Shown in pieces: positions 16,043-24,149 of a DNA stretch of 43,658 nucleotides. Made by a program: the position numbers and the translations under genes. The notes beneath the pieces are model-generated. The model made no database searches. It saw nothing but the letters and a program-made list of their open reading frames with translations, and was not told the origin of the DNA. The stretch comes from CAYRIY01 sp964424335 (GTDB lineage: Bacteria; Bacillota; Limnochordia; DTU080; RSA5): contig CAYRIY010000020.1 of assembly GCA_964424335.1 (NCBI GenBank), positions 1 to 43,658 of the forward strand, in the 5' to 3' direction. Position 1 is the first letter of the stretch; each line of letters opens with the position of its first letter.

Positions 16043-17323
16043 CTACCAGCCCTCGCTCAAGTTTCCGTCGGCGTCGAATGCCATCGGTTTTGGTTCCCCA
16101 AGGAGCTCGACGCCCGGGAGCGCTCGCGCCTCGTCGGCGAGCGACTCGGAGATTTCGATCTCTGCGAGGTGGAGCGTGTCCTTGATGCGAACCAACTTCA
16201 CTTTTGTGTAATCCAATATATTGCACGTCTTGACCGCGGCCTTGATGGCGTAGCGGTCATTTTTGAGCGTGGTAGGGATTTTTGTCGGAGCGGCGACCGT
16301 CGACGTGAGGCCGTTGGCGTACGTCGCCTCGCGATCCATCTTGTCGACGAGCCGTTGCGTGGTAAAATCCGCGGTGCCGACGCCGTTGGCGTTGCCTTGC
16401 GTCTCTTTGGTAAGGTCGAGCACGGCGACCTTGGTCACAGCCGGCCCACCTTCGGCAAAAGGCGTGGGGAATCGACCGGTGATGTTTGGGTCCATGCCGT
16501 CGCCGCTGATGTTTTTTCCAATATAATCGACGATCAAGACGTCGAAGCGGTCAAAGGGAATGCGCGGCATGCGTCGCTTGGCCTCCTCGAGGAGGAGGGG
16601 TTCGCGCGCTTCCATTTGGTCGGCCGCGACCACCTCGATCAGGCACGACTGATCGTATGCGTTTTCTACCGTTGCGACGCCAAAGAGGATCGGCAGCTTG
16701 GCGATCATGACGCGCGACATCTTGAGGATGTTTTCAGCCATGTACCCAAAGCCCATTTGGTGCGTGGCGTCGGCCCCTTTTTGCTTGCCGAGTCCGATCG
16801 CAATCATCTTGAGCAGGCCGCTCTCGACCTTGCCGCGAAAGGCCGTGTGGGGCTTGACGCGGTTGATCACGACGATGGCATCCGCTTCCTCGGTGGCGAT
16901 GCGGTCGGCGTAGACGGGAAGGCCGTTTTCGAGGCGGCCGAGCTCGACGACGTCCATCGACGAGCGGATCGGAGCGCCAACGGAGGCCTCGGTCACGCCC
17001 AAGTGGGCGAGAACCTCCCTTTGACCCTCGGCGGTCGCGCCCCCATGGCTTCCCATACACGGCACGATGAACGGCTCGGCGCCCACACTTTTGATCATGC
17101 GGACCGTGGCCCGGGCAATCTGATCGATCCGGTCGACGCCCCTGCTGCCAACGGCGACGGCCACCTTTTGGCCGGGAGCAATGCGCTCCAGTTGTCCACA
17201 GGCGCGCAGCTTCTCCTCTACGTGCGCCTCAAGATCGGCGATGTGGTCGCCGTCAAACGTTTGCCGGATCCGGAGTGTCCGGGGGAGTGGAATCGGTTCG
17301 AGCATGTCTTCGAGAACGCCCAT
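16043..17323 (-). CDS. LarA-like (DUF2088-type) protein
   Basis: A 426-residue protein. The N-terminal half resembles the nickel-pincer lactate racemase LarA/DUF2088 fold: a VGSRGVDRIDQI strand-turn, an ATVRMIKSVGAEPFIVPCMG stretch and a SHGGATAEGQ segment where LarA has GTHR. NRVKPHTAFRGKVESGLLKM may correspond to the His and Lys region of LarA. The C-terminal half (about residues 230-426) carries DVLIVDYIGKNISGDGMDPNITG. Whether it is a racemase or another enzyme is open, and no larB/larC/larE cofactor genes are here. The start is ATG at 17323 after AAGGAGG; the frame extends upstream without a ribosome site. Confidence 0.65.
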   Translation of the reverse strand: MGVLEDMLEPIPLPRTLRIRQTFDGDHIADLEAHVEEKLRACGQLERIAPGQKVAVAVGSRGVDRIDQIARATVRMIKSVGAEPFIVPCMGSHGGATAEGQREVLAHLGVTEASVGAPIRSSMDVVELGRLENGLPVYADRIATEEADAIVVINRVKPHTAFRGKVESGLLKMIAIGLGKQKGADATHQMGFGYMAENILKMSRVMIAKLPILFGVATVENAYDQSCLIEVVAADQMEAREPLLLEEAKRRMPRIPFDRFDVLIVDYIGKNISGDGMDPNITGRFPTPFAEGGPAVTKVAVLDLTKETQGNANGVGTADFTTQRLVDKMDREATYANGLTSTVAAPTKIPTTLKNDRYAIKAAVKTCNILDYTKVKLVRIKDTLHLAEIEISESLADEARALPGVELLGEPKPMAFDADGNLSEGW

Positions 17324-17505
17324 GAGTGGGTGCCGCCTCCTTGTTGCGATTGAAAATCGCCCACGTGCCACTTTCGTCAATTGCATAATACGTCTTGGGC
17401 GCCTCGCGATCCTCCGACCAAAGGGCGGGCGCCAATAGGATACCGCCCACCTGCCGCGGAACCTAATGTGCAAACATCGCGTCGATGGACCAGGGAGGAA
17501 CTGTA

Positions 17506-17985
17506 GTGTCAGAAGTGACCATCGCACCATTTCGCCCAGAGCATCTGGAGCGAATCATAGAGATCACGCTCGAAGGCTTTGAAGGCGTAAGCATCGACTT
17601 TTGGATCGAGAAGGAGTTTGGCCACATCGAGCCTGGGTGGAAGGAGCGAAAGGCCGCCGATGTCCGTTTGAGCGCCCAAACCGAACCCGAAGGGATCTTT
17701 GTCGCGCTCGATCGCGATGAGGTCGTCGGGTACGTCACCGTCTCGACGTCCGAGTCGAAGTCGATCGGCCGCATTGCAGACCTGGCGGTCGATTCCCGCT
17801 ACCGCCGGCAAGGGCTCGGCACCGCACTGATCGAGCGTGCGCTCGAGTACATCAAAGAGCGAGGGATGCGCCTTGCAAAGATCGAGACCCTTGCCGTGAA
17901 TGAAGCGGGTCAGGCGGCATATCCCCGCCTCGGCTTCAAAGAGGTGGCAAGACAAGTTCACTACGTGATGCCGATCAGCCGCTGA
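17506..17985 (+). CDS. GNAT family N-acetyltransferase
   Basis: A 159-residue single-domain GNAT. The acetyl-CoA site is DSRYRRQGLGTALIERALEY (Q/R-x-x-G-x-G/A) and the C-terminal strand is AAYPRLGFKEVARQVHYVM. This layout recalls ribosomal-protein or small-molecule acetyltransferases, and the acceptor is unknown. The start is GTG at 17506 with GGGAGGAA five bases before it; the ATG at 17485 would place the ribosome site inside the coding region. Its last 25 bases overlap the 3' end of the convergent amidohydrolase gene. Confidence 0.88.
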   Translation: MSEVTIAPFRPEHLERIIEITLEGFEGVSIDFWIEKEFGHIEPGWKERKAADVRLSAQTEPEGIFVALDRDEVVGYVTVSTSESKSIGRIADLAVDSRYRRQGLGTALIERALEYIKERGMRLAKIETLAVNEAGQAAYPRLGFKEVARQVHYVMPISR

Positions 17986-18866
17986 GCGTTCTCGCGTCCG
18001 ATCTTGCGCCAGACGTCCTTTGGCAGGTCGAGCTTGCTTAGGAATGCGAGCAACTCGCCGCCGTAGTAGTCTCTGCCAAAAAGAAAGCGGTCGGGGTGGC
18101 GCAGGAGCAGTTTGCGCGCTTCGCCCGGATCGGCCTGCATCGCTCTGAGCGCGCTGCCGGCCGAGAGGTCGGCGCAGAGGTTGGGGTACATGTCAAAGAG
18201 GCGGGGAAGCCTCCCGCCCGGTGCGAGCGGCGGGCTTAAGTACACGTCCTTGATTTGGTCGGCGTTGCCCGCCATTTCGCGCCAAAAACCGGGCGCATGG
18301 CCGATAAAGGTTGTGTGCGGGCACTGGATCAAAGCCCGCTCCAGGTTGTCGATGGTGCCGCCCTTCCAGCGGCCGTGCCCGACGTACGCCCCGCCCGCCG
18401 GGGGCAAATAGGGGACGTCGAGGTGGAGGACGACGGGAAGCCCCAGGTCGCCCGCGGCCCGAAAGATCTCGATGCAGCGAGGGTCGTCGAAGGGCATGCC
18501 GAACTTCCACTCTCCGCACACCTTGACACCGTGGATGCGGGCCGCCGCCTGCAGTTTGCCGACGGCGTGGACATCGGCCGGATGCGGGCAGTATCCGGGA
18601 ACAAATCGGTCGGGGTATCGCCTGTACGCCTCGATGATCAGCTCAAACGGGATCGCGGTCCCCGTCCCTTTTGCCGTGAAGCGAGGATCGAGCAATGGAG
18701 CGTAATTGCCGCCCATTTCCTCGTACGATTCTTCCCATGTAAGCAGCCACGCCTGATCGATGCCGTGCTCATCCATGTCGAGCACGAGCCCCCGATCGTC
18801 TCGGCCGTGCCAGAATACGTGCTGATGAGAGTCGATCAACCACCGGTTGCCCAAGTCGCTGCTCAC
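17961..18866 (-). CDS. amidohydrolase-2 family metal-dependent hydrolase
   Basis: A 301-residue TIM-barrel hydrolase. The first metal motif is IDSHQHVFWH (His14, His16), the barrel His lies in VVLHLDVPY, a second in FIGHAPGFW, and the final metal Asp in FLFGRDYYGG. The family includes decarboxylases and lactonases acting on ring compounds. The start is GTG at 18866 with AGGAGG upstream. It is the last gene of the minus-strand operon cupin - DegT aminotransferase - amidohydrolase, preceded by the perfect hairpin at 18900-18930. The context suggests a step in sugar, cyclitol or aromatic-acid turnover; the substrate is not known. Confidence 0.87.
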   Translation of the reverse strand: MSSDLGNRWLIDSHQHVFWHGRDDRGLVLDMDEHGIDQAWLLTWEESYEEMGGNYAPLLDPRFTAKGTGTAIPFELIIEAYRRYPDRFVPGYCPHPADVHAVGKLQAAARIHGVKVCGEWKFGMPFDDPRCIEIFRAAGDLGLPVVLHLDVPYLPPAGGAYVGHGRWKGGTIDNLERALIQCPHTTFIGHAPGFWREMAGNADQIKDVYLSPPLAPGGRLPRLFDMYPNLCADLSAGSALRAMQADPGEARKLLLRHPDRFLFGRDYYGGELLAFLSKLDLPKDVWRKIGRENAQRLIGIT

Positions 18867-18899
18867 GTGCCGTGCGCCTCCTCTGAGATTGCGTCCCCG

Positions 18900-18930
18900 G
18901 GCGCTGTTCGTATATCACACGAACAGCGCC
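18900..18930. repeat. perfect inverted repeat A (12-bp stem)
   Basis: GGCGCTGTTCGT pairs exactly with ACGAACAGCGCC around a 7-base loop, between the DegT gene and the amidohydrolase gene. On the minus strand no U-tract follows, so it is not a classical terminator for the operon; on the plus strand it is followed by TTTATAA. The arm resembles that of the longer repeat at 21847-21937. Confidence 0.85.
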
Positions 18931-18937
18931 TTTATAA

Positions 18938-20179
18938 CTAGCGCGCCGCCGACACTGTGGACATGTGTTCGCCCACTTTGCGAATGGCGAGCGCCACGTC
19001 GCGAATGTCGTCTTCTTCCATGTGCTCGTGGAGGCCAAATACGGCGACGGTGTCGAGGGCCCGGACGGCGCCTGGCACGAGGTCCTTCGTATACTCGATT
19101 TCACGGGCGCCGACGCCGCATGACCACGGGCACTGGGTTTTTCCGTACGTGATCTTCTTCGTCAGGAAGTTGCCGCGCATGAAGATGGGGTCTTGAATGT
19201 AATGAGCGCCGAGCGGAATTCCTTCTGCGCGGACCAACCTGCAGAATTCATCGGGGTCATGCCCCGTGATGTGAAAGATGAAGTTCCACCACGAAACCTC
19301 GGAGCCTGGCTCCGGCGGCACCGCCGTGACACCGGGGACGTCTCGGATCAGCTCGCACAGGAGCAGGCCGAGTTCGTGGCGGCGCAGGCTGGTCGCCCGC
19401 ACTTTTTGGAGCTGGGCGAGGCCAACGGCTCCTTGCAGCTCGGTCATGCGGTAGTTGGGGGCGAGAAAGGCATGGTCGCGCTCGCCCATGTACTTATAGT
19501 CCCAACCCTTGTCGCTAAAGAGCTTCATGCGAACGTAAAGCTCCTCATCGTCCGTGATGACGATGCCGCCGTCCCCCGTCGTCATTTGCTTCGACTGTTG
19601 AAAGCTGAATGCGGCGATGTGCCCCGTCGTTCCGGCAAAGGCCCCGTCGCGCATCGTCGCATGGCACTGGCTGCAATCTTCGATCAGGATCAGGTTGTGC
19701 CGGTCGGCGATTTCCCGAACGCGCCTTGTGTCGCAAGGGCGGCCGAAGAGGTGAACGAGGATGATCGCCCGAGTCCGCTCTGTGATGTTTGCCTCGATGC
19801 TTTCCGGAATCATGTTCATCGTCAGCGGATCGACGTCGGCAAAGACAGGCACCGCGTTTTGGTACAGGATCGGCATGACCGAACCGGGATCGGTGATGGG
19901 CGCCGTGATGATTTCATCGCCCGGATCGGGATTGACGGCGCCGACGGCAATGTGAATCGCGGCCGTTCCGCTCGTCGCGGTCTGAGCGTACGAGCGCCCG
20001 TAAAAGTCGGCGAACTCCTTCTCTAATCGAGGAACCATCACGCCGCTCTTTCCAAACAGGTTTTGGCTTCTCAGCGCCTGAATGACGAGCTCCTCTTCTC
20101 GCGCTCCAAAGGGGCGGCGCGGGGGAAACGGGATCGTTCGCACGGGTGTGCCGCCCAGTGCTGCAAGGCGGGAATCCAT
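18938..20179 (-). CDS. DegT/DnrJ/EryC1/StrS-family PLP aminotransferase
   Basis: A 413-residue fold-type I aminotransferase that moves an amino group from glutamate or glutamine to a keto-sugar or keto-cyclitol. The PLP lysine is Lys197 in FSFQQSKQMTTGDGG; Asp168 (IEDCSQCH) contacts the pyridine nitrogen. The N-terminus LAALGGTPVRTIPFPPRRPF is typical of the branch containing scyllo-inosose aminotransferase StsC and AHBA synthase. The start is ATG at 20179 with GGAAGTGAGG upstream. It is flanked by a cupin and an amidohydrolase and is divergent from two Gfo/Idh dehydrogenases that could supply its keto substrate. The substrate itself is not readable from sequence. Confidence 0.92.
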   Translation of the reverse strand: MDSRLAALGGTPVRTIPFPPRRPFGAREEELVIQALRSQNLFGKSGVMVPRLEKEFADFYGRSYAQTATSGTAAIHIAVGAVNPDPGDEIITAPITDPGSVMPILYQNAVPVFADVDPLTMNMIPESIEANITERTRAIILVHLFGRPCDTRRVREIADRHNLILIEDCSQCHATMRDGAFAGTTGHIAAFSFQQSKQMTTGDGGIVITDDEELYVRMKLFSDKGWDYKYMGERDHAFLAPNYRMTELQGAVGLAQLQKVRATSLRRHELGLLLCELIRDVPGVTAVPPEPGSEVSWWNFIFHITGHDPDEFCRLVRAEGIPLGAHYIQDPIFMRGNFLTKKITYGKTQCPWSCGVGAREIEYTKDLVPGAVRALDTVAVFGLHEHMEEDDIRDVALAIRKVGEHMSTVSAAR

Positions 20180-20239
20180 GTCCTCACTTCCTTTCTCGCG
20201 CGTTTGCTGAAGGGATCGGTCGTTTAAAGCGCAATAAAT

Positions 20240-20560
20240 CTAGAACGGTTTCGGCGCTTGAAAGACGAGGACGACGAGCGGCCGCTTGGAGGCGTTGGCG
20301 ATCGAGTGCTCCACCCCTGGAACGGAGACGGCGACATCCCCGGCCTGGAGGGTGCGCGTTTCGCTTCCGATGGTGACCTCAGCTTCGCCGCGCCAGATCA
20401 CATAGTACTTGTCGTTTTCGGCGTGTGCGTGGAGCCCCTGCCTTTGGCCGGGCAAGAGGCAGTAAACATCGAGCATCGAGCGGTCCGTGGAGACCAGGTT
20501 GTTTTTTTGATACTTTTCGGTGGAGAAACGGGTCTGTTCATTGATCGAGCTAAACGCCAC
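20240..20560 (-). CDS. cupin-domain protein
   Basis: A 106-residue single cupin. Metal-site residues are visible as LHAHAENDKYYVIWRGE (two His plus Glu, cupin motif 1) and VSVPGVEHSIAN (motif 2 His). It could be a small isomerase, a dioxygenase or a sugar sensor. The start is GTG at 20560 with AAGGAG eight bases upstream. It is first in the operon with the DegT aminotransferase, 60 bases ahead. The 158-base divergent region to the Gfo/Idh gene must hold promoters for both directions, but no confident -35/-10 pair was found. Confidence 0.9.
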   Translation of the reverse strand: MAFSSINEQTRFSTEKYQKNNLVSTDRSMLDVYCLLPGQRQGLHAHAENDKYYVIWRGEAEVTIGSETRTLQAGDVAVSVPGVEHSIANASKRPLVVLVFQAPKPF

Positions 20561-20718
20561 GAAGGTCGCTCCTTGTCTTTGGCGATCGTTCTTGGTTGCT
20601 TTGGTTTGCGTCGGACTGGTCGATTCCTTTAAATGTGCGCAATCATTCGGATTTGAGATTTCAAAGCATCGTCACTCATGCAATAGCTGTAACGAACGAG
20701 CAAGGAGGGCTTCGTACC

Positions 20719-21753
20719 TTGGCCAAAGAGATCGGAGTCGCACTCGTGGGGTACGGGTTGGCGGGAAAAGTGTTTCACGGGATGTTGGTCAACGATGCGC
20801 CGGGGCTTGTCGTAAAAGCAATCGTCACAGGCAACCCCGATCGTCGGCGACAAGCGGCGACCGACTTTCCGGGCGCCCGAGTCTACGACGATTATGAGGA
20901 GATGCTCCGCGACGACGCGGTGGAATTAGTCGTATTGGGCACGCCTCACGAGACGCACTTGCCGCTTACTGTGCGCGCCGCCGAGCGGGGGCGACACGTA
21001 GTCGTCGACAAGATCATGGCGCTCAGCGCTGCCGAGGCCGACCAGATGATCGAAGCGGCCGAAAAAAACGGCGTGCTGCTCAGCGTCTTTCACAACCGCC
21101 GGTGGGACAGCGACTTTCTCACGGTGAAGCGGGCGATCGACCAGGGGCTGCTCGGCGAAGTGTACACCGTCGAGTCGAGCGTAGTCGGGTATCGGCGCGC
21201 CATGTCCGGACCGCTGCCATGGAGGGCTCAAAAGAAGCACGGCGGAGGTCCTTTTCGGGACTGGGGCGCCCACCTCATGGACCAAGCGGTCCATCTATTT
21301 GGCACTCCGGAGCGCGTGCGGGGCGATTTTCAATACCGCTGGCCCGGTGTGGACGTGGAGACGCACGCGACGTGCGACATGACGTTTGCAGATGGCGTGC
21401 GCTACCGGGTCGAGGTCGGCCACATTTCAAAGATCGGTAGGCCGCGCTGGTACGTCCGGGGTTCCCTCGGCTCCCTCGTAATTTGGGGGCTCGATCCTCA
21501 GGAGTCCGCTCTGAAAGAGGGGAGAGTCATCGGGGGGACGGACGAGGCAAAGATGCCCGCCAGCGCATGCGAACTGGCGAGCGAAGTCGCTGACGCAGCG
21601 CTCGAGATCGTGCCCGGCGACTACACCGTATATTACAGGGGCGTCGCACGGGCGCTCCAAGAGGGCATCGCACCGCCCGTAGATCCAAAAAGCGTGCGTG
21701 AAACCTTGAGCGTGATGGATCAAGCCATCGCGTCCTTTGAAGCCCAAGGATGA
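20719..21753 (+). CDS. Gfo/Idh/MocA-family NAD(P)-dependent oxidoreductase (1)
   Basis: A 344-residue dehydrogenase of the sugar or cyclitol Gfo/Idh/MocA family. The Rossmann motif is VGYGLAGKVFHG. The catalytic Lys is in VVVDKIMALS (family consensus EKP, here DK). The substrate-site Asp-x-x-x-His type segment is DWGAHLMDQAVHLFG. The layout recalls scyllo-inositol dehydrogenases such as IolW. The start is TTG at 20719 with AAGGAGG 10 bases upstream; the frame extends further upstream through non-family residues. It starts the plus-strand group that also holds an HD hydrolase, a second Gfo/Idh and a dipeptidase. Confidence 0.9.
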   Translation: MAKEIGVALVGYGLAGKVFHGMLVNDAPGLVVKAIVTGNPDRRRQAATDFPGARVYDDYEEMLRDDAVELVVLGTPHETHLPLTVRAAERGRHVVVDKIMALSAAEADQMIEAAEKNGVLLSVFHNRRWDSDFLTVKRAIDQGLLGEVYTVESSVVGYRRAMSGPLPWRAQKKHGGGPFRDWGAHLMDQAVHLFGTPERVRGDFQYRWPGVDVETHATCDMTFADGVRYRVEVGHISKIGRPRWYVRGSLGSLVIWGLDPQESALKEGRVIGGTDEAKMPASACELASEVADAALEIVPGDYTVYYRGVARALQEGIAPPVDPKSVRETLSVMDQAIASFEAQG

Positions 21754-21846
21754 GGCCCTCGTATACGTTCAACTTGGTTCCTATCGGCCAAACGGAGTCA
21801 TGCACTTCACTCACGGCCGCTAGGAAAACGAAAACTGATAGCTGAA

Positions 21847-21937
21847 GGCGCTGTTTGTTCACGTGACGCAGGGCGTTGCAAAGGCTTCGAAGGCCAGGAG
21901 GGCTCGACCGAACTCGCGACACGTGAACAACAGCGCC
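21847..21937. repeat. long inverted repeat B (possible structured leader)
   Basis: GGCGCTGTTTGTTCACGTG (21847-21865) pairs with CACGTGAACAACAGCGCC (21920-21937) with a single bulge, enclosing 54 bases that contain a smaller TTCGAA-centred hairpin. It ends about 30 bases before the HD gene start and would fold in the 5' leader of that gene. It shares its arm with repeat A and the block CGCGACACGTGAA with repeat C. Confidence 0.8.
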
Positions 21938-21969
21938 GGGTGAGCACTCCAAGGAGATGAACCATCCAC

Positions 21970-23001
21970 TTGGCACTGGAGCATAACGACGACCGTACGC
22001 TTAGCGAACTTGAAGGGCTAACAGCGGAGACATTTCGACTTTGGGACGAAGTGCGGGTTGGGTTTTCGTGGCGGAACTACTACATGGGCCACACGCTGCG
22101 GGTGAGAGCAAACGCTCTCGCCATCGGCGCCGAAGAGGGCGCGGATCCTGAGGCGATTGCGTATGCGGCCACGCTTCACGACATCACCAAGCGGTACGAT
22201 GGTCCCTACAAAGTGGACGAAAATGGCAAGCGCGTCGTAAACCGGGACGGCCTTTGGGTAAACGAGCCCCTCATGCCTGCGCGTCGCAACCCCGTGACGG
22301 AGCTATACGACAAGATGAACCTCTACTTCCAAGTTCACCACGATTCCGGCGCGGCGATAGCCGAGCGTCTGCTGCTCGAACGAGGGCTTGCGCCATCGTT
22401 TGCGTCCCAGGTGGCCCACATCATTCGCGGTCACCTGCGGCCGCTTAACACCCCGTGGGAGCTCGGCGGTCCGGACGACCCGTACGGCGATCCCGAAAGC
22501 TGCTCGCTCTTTGACGCGGACACGATCGATGCAAACCTCGGACTGGTCGCGTTCTATCGATTCGTACAGATTCACGGCCATCGTGCGATCAAGTCCGCCG
22601 GCGCGCTCGACCTCCACCGGTATGTGGACGACGTGCGCCAGTGGGTCGATCGCAAAGAGGAGTTTGTGGCCAACCGGCTGACCAAGACCGGCCGCGAGGT
22701 TGCGGCCGAGCGGTACAAATCGGACCGACGCGTCGCCGCATGGCTCGAGGAGGAACGATCCACCAAAGAGCAGATGGCGGTTGCGGAGGAGTACGGGATC
22801 ATGGGGCTCGTTCGCTTCTTTCTTCAGTTTCACGAAGATCCCAATATGGACGCCGAGCTGGCAATGATCAAACAGTCCTGGTTTCCAGAGCGAAAGAAGC
22901 GGGTTCGAGATGGCGCGGCGCCCTCGGGCGCCGAAGAGGCGCTTGCCAGGGTCGAAACGTTCCTCACCCTCATGGATCGAGAGGTCCAGGGCGAGATCTA
23001 A
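21970..23001 (+). CDS. HD-domain hydrolase
   Basis: A 343-residue protein whose first half is an HD phosphohydrolase domain. His41 (YYMGHTLRV), His70-Asp71 (AATLHDITK), a His pair in FQVHHDSGAA, His in IIRGHLRPLN and Asp in LFDADTIDANLG give the full metal-binding set. The C-terminal half is charged and helical and resembles nothing I can name. It may hydrolyse a phosphomonoester or nucleotide. The start is TTG at 21970; AAGGAG lies about 13 bases upstream, and the nearby ATG at 21957 is out of frame. It follows the long inverted repeat and precedes a second Gfo/Idh gene by 79 bases. Confidence 0.85.
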   Translation: MALEHNDDRTLSELEGLTAETFRLWDEVRVGFSWRNYYMGHTLRVRANALAIGAEEGADPEAIAYAATLHDITKRYDGPYKVDENGKRVVNRDGLWVNEPLMPARRNPVTELYDKMNLYFQVHHDSGAAIAERLLLERGLAPSFASQVAHIIRGHLRPLNTPWELGGPDDPYGDPESCSLFDADTIDANLGLVAFYRFVQIHGHRAIKSAGALDLHRYVDDVRQWVDRKEEFVANRLTKTGREVAAERYKSDRRVAAWLEEERSTKEQMAVAEEYGIMGLVRFFLQFHEDPNMDAELAMIKQSWFPERKKRVRDGAAPSGAEEALARVETFLTLMDREVQGEI

Positions 23002-23080
23002 AAGTCGGTGAAACGTCCGCGCGAGGGCGTGCGCTGCGGTGAGCACTAGGTCACACATTTAGATGGGAGGCAGATCAGAT

Positions 23081-24139
23081 ATGTCTACGAGCAAGAAGGC
23101 GCTCATGATCGGCGCCGGCGGCATGGCGGGCGTTTGGATTCGCAATTTCTTGCCACGTTTTCGGGAACGTCTCGAGATCGTGGGGTTGGTGGACGTAAAC
23201 GAGACCGTGCTAAACAGCTCGGGCGAAATTCTCGGCCTGCCGCCCGCCAAGCGCTTCACCGACATGGCCAGCGCGTTCGATGAGGTCGACGCGGATTGCT
23301 GCATTGTCGTGGTTCCGCCCGCCTTTCACAAGGAGGCGGTACTCCGCGCGGTACAGCGGGGGATGGACATACTTTCGGAAAAGCCGATCGCGGACACCTG
23401 GGCGTCCACGTGTGAGATTTATCGAGAGGTAAAGCGGTCCGGTCTCAAGATGGCCGTCATTCAAAACTACCGATACAGTCCGCGCATCCTTACGGTGAAG
23501 CGGCTGCTTAGCGAGGGCAGTCTCGGGCGGATCAACTACATCGTCGCGCGTTTTGCCGCCGACTACCGCGAGCGACATTCCTGGGGCAAGTTTCGCCACG
23601 AGATACCCCACACGCTCGTAGTCGAAGGTTCCATTCACCACTTTGACCAACTCCGCAATCTCTCGGGCTCGGACTGTTCGGTGATCTCCGGTATGGACTG
23701 GAACCCCGGATCGAGTAGTTTCGACGGCGAGTGCTGCGCGCTCTATTTCGTCGAGATGCAAAACGGCGTGCGATCGATTTACGAAGGGTCGTGCCTGGCT
23801 GCCGGAGCGCAAAATGGCTGGCACGGAGAGTATTACCGGGTCGAATGCGAGCACGGCGTCGTAAGCGTCGGCGCCGACCAGAGGGTGCGCGTCGAGCGCC
23901 ACAAGGGGAGAGGGCTGCTCTCGATCGACGAGGTCCCCATGGAGGCGCCTTCGATCGAGGGGCATCAGTCGATCATCGAAGCATTTGTCGACTGGATCGA
24001 GGGAGGAGATCCGCCCGAGACGACGCTCGACGACAACATCAAGAGCGCGGCGATGCTCTTTGGCGCGATCGAGGCGTCGACGACGCGCTCCGTCGTGAAC
24101 GTCGCAGACATGGTCACTTCGGTCACCGAGGCTGTTTGA
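23081..24139 (+). CDS. Gfo/Idh/MocA-family NAD(P)-dependent oxidoreductase (2)
   Basis: A 352-residue dehydrogenase distinct from the first copy in the cluster. The Rossmann motif is MIGAGGMAGVWI, the catalytic Lys is in LSEKPIADTW (intact EKP), and the substrate-site segment is VEGSIHHFDQLRNLSG. VIQNYRYSPRILTVKRLL is the family's N-Y-R-x-x-P block. The start is ATG at 23081 with GGGAGG 12 bases upstream; the upstream in-frame ATG at 23063 precedes the ribosome site. It is followed after 10 bases by the dipeptidase. Presence of two Gfo/Idh enzymes with a DegT aminotransferase recalls oxidation-amination pathways of cyclitols or 3-keto sugars. Confidence 0.9.
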   Translation: MSTSKKALMIGAGGMAGVWIRNFLPRFRERLEIVGLVDVNETVLNSSGEILGLPPAKRFTDMASAFDEVDADCCIVVVPPAFHKEAVLRAVQRGMDILSEKPIADTWASTCEIYREVKRSGLKMAVIQNYRYSPRILTVKRLLSEGSLGRINYIVARFAADYRERHSWGKFRHEIPHTLVVEGSIHHFDQLRNLSGSDCSVISGMDWNPGSSSFDGECCALYFVEMQNGVRSIYEGSCLAAGAQNGWHGEYYRVECEHGVVSVGADQRVRVERHKGRGLLSIDEVPMEAPSIEGHQSIIEAFVDWIEGGDPPETTLDDNIKSAAMLFGAIEASTTRSVVNVADMVTSVTEAV

Positions 24140-24149
24140 GGGGGCGCAT

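Noticed and set aside
19193..20026. 277-codon plus-strand frame opposite the DegT aminotransferase
   Set aside because: The minus-strand frame has complete aminotransferase motifs; the opposite translation is a composition artefact.
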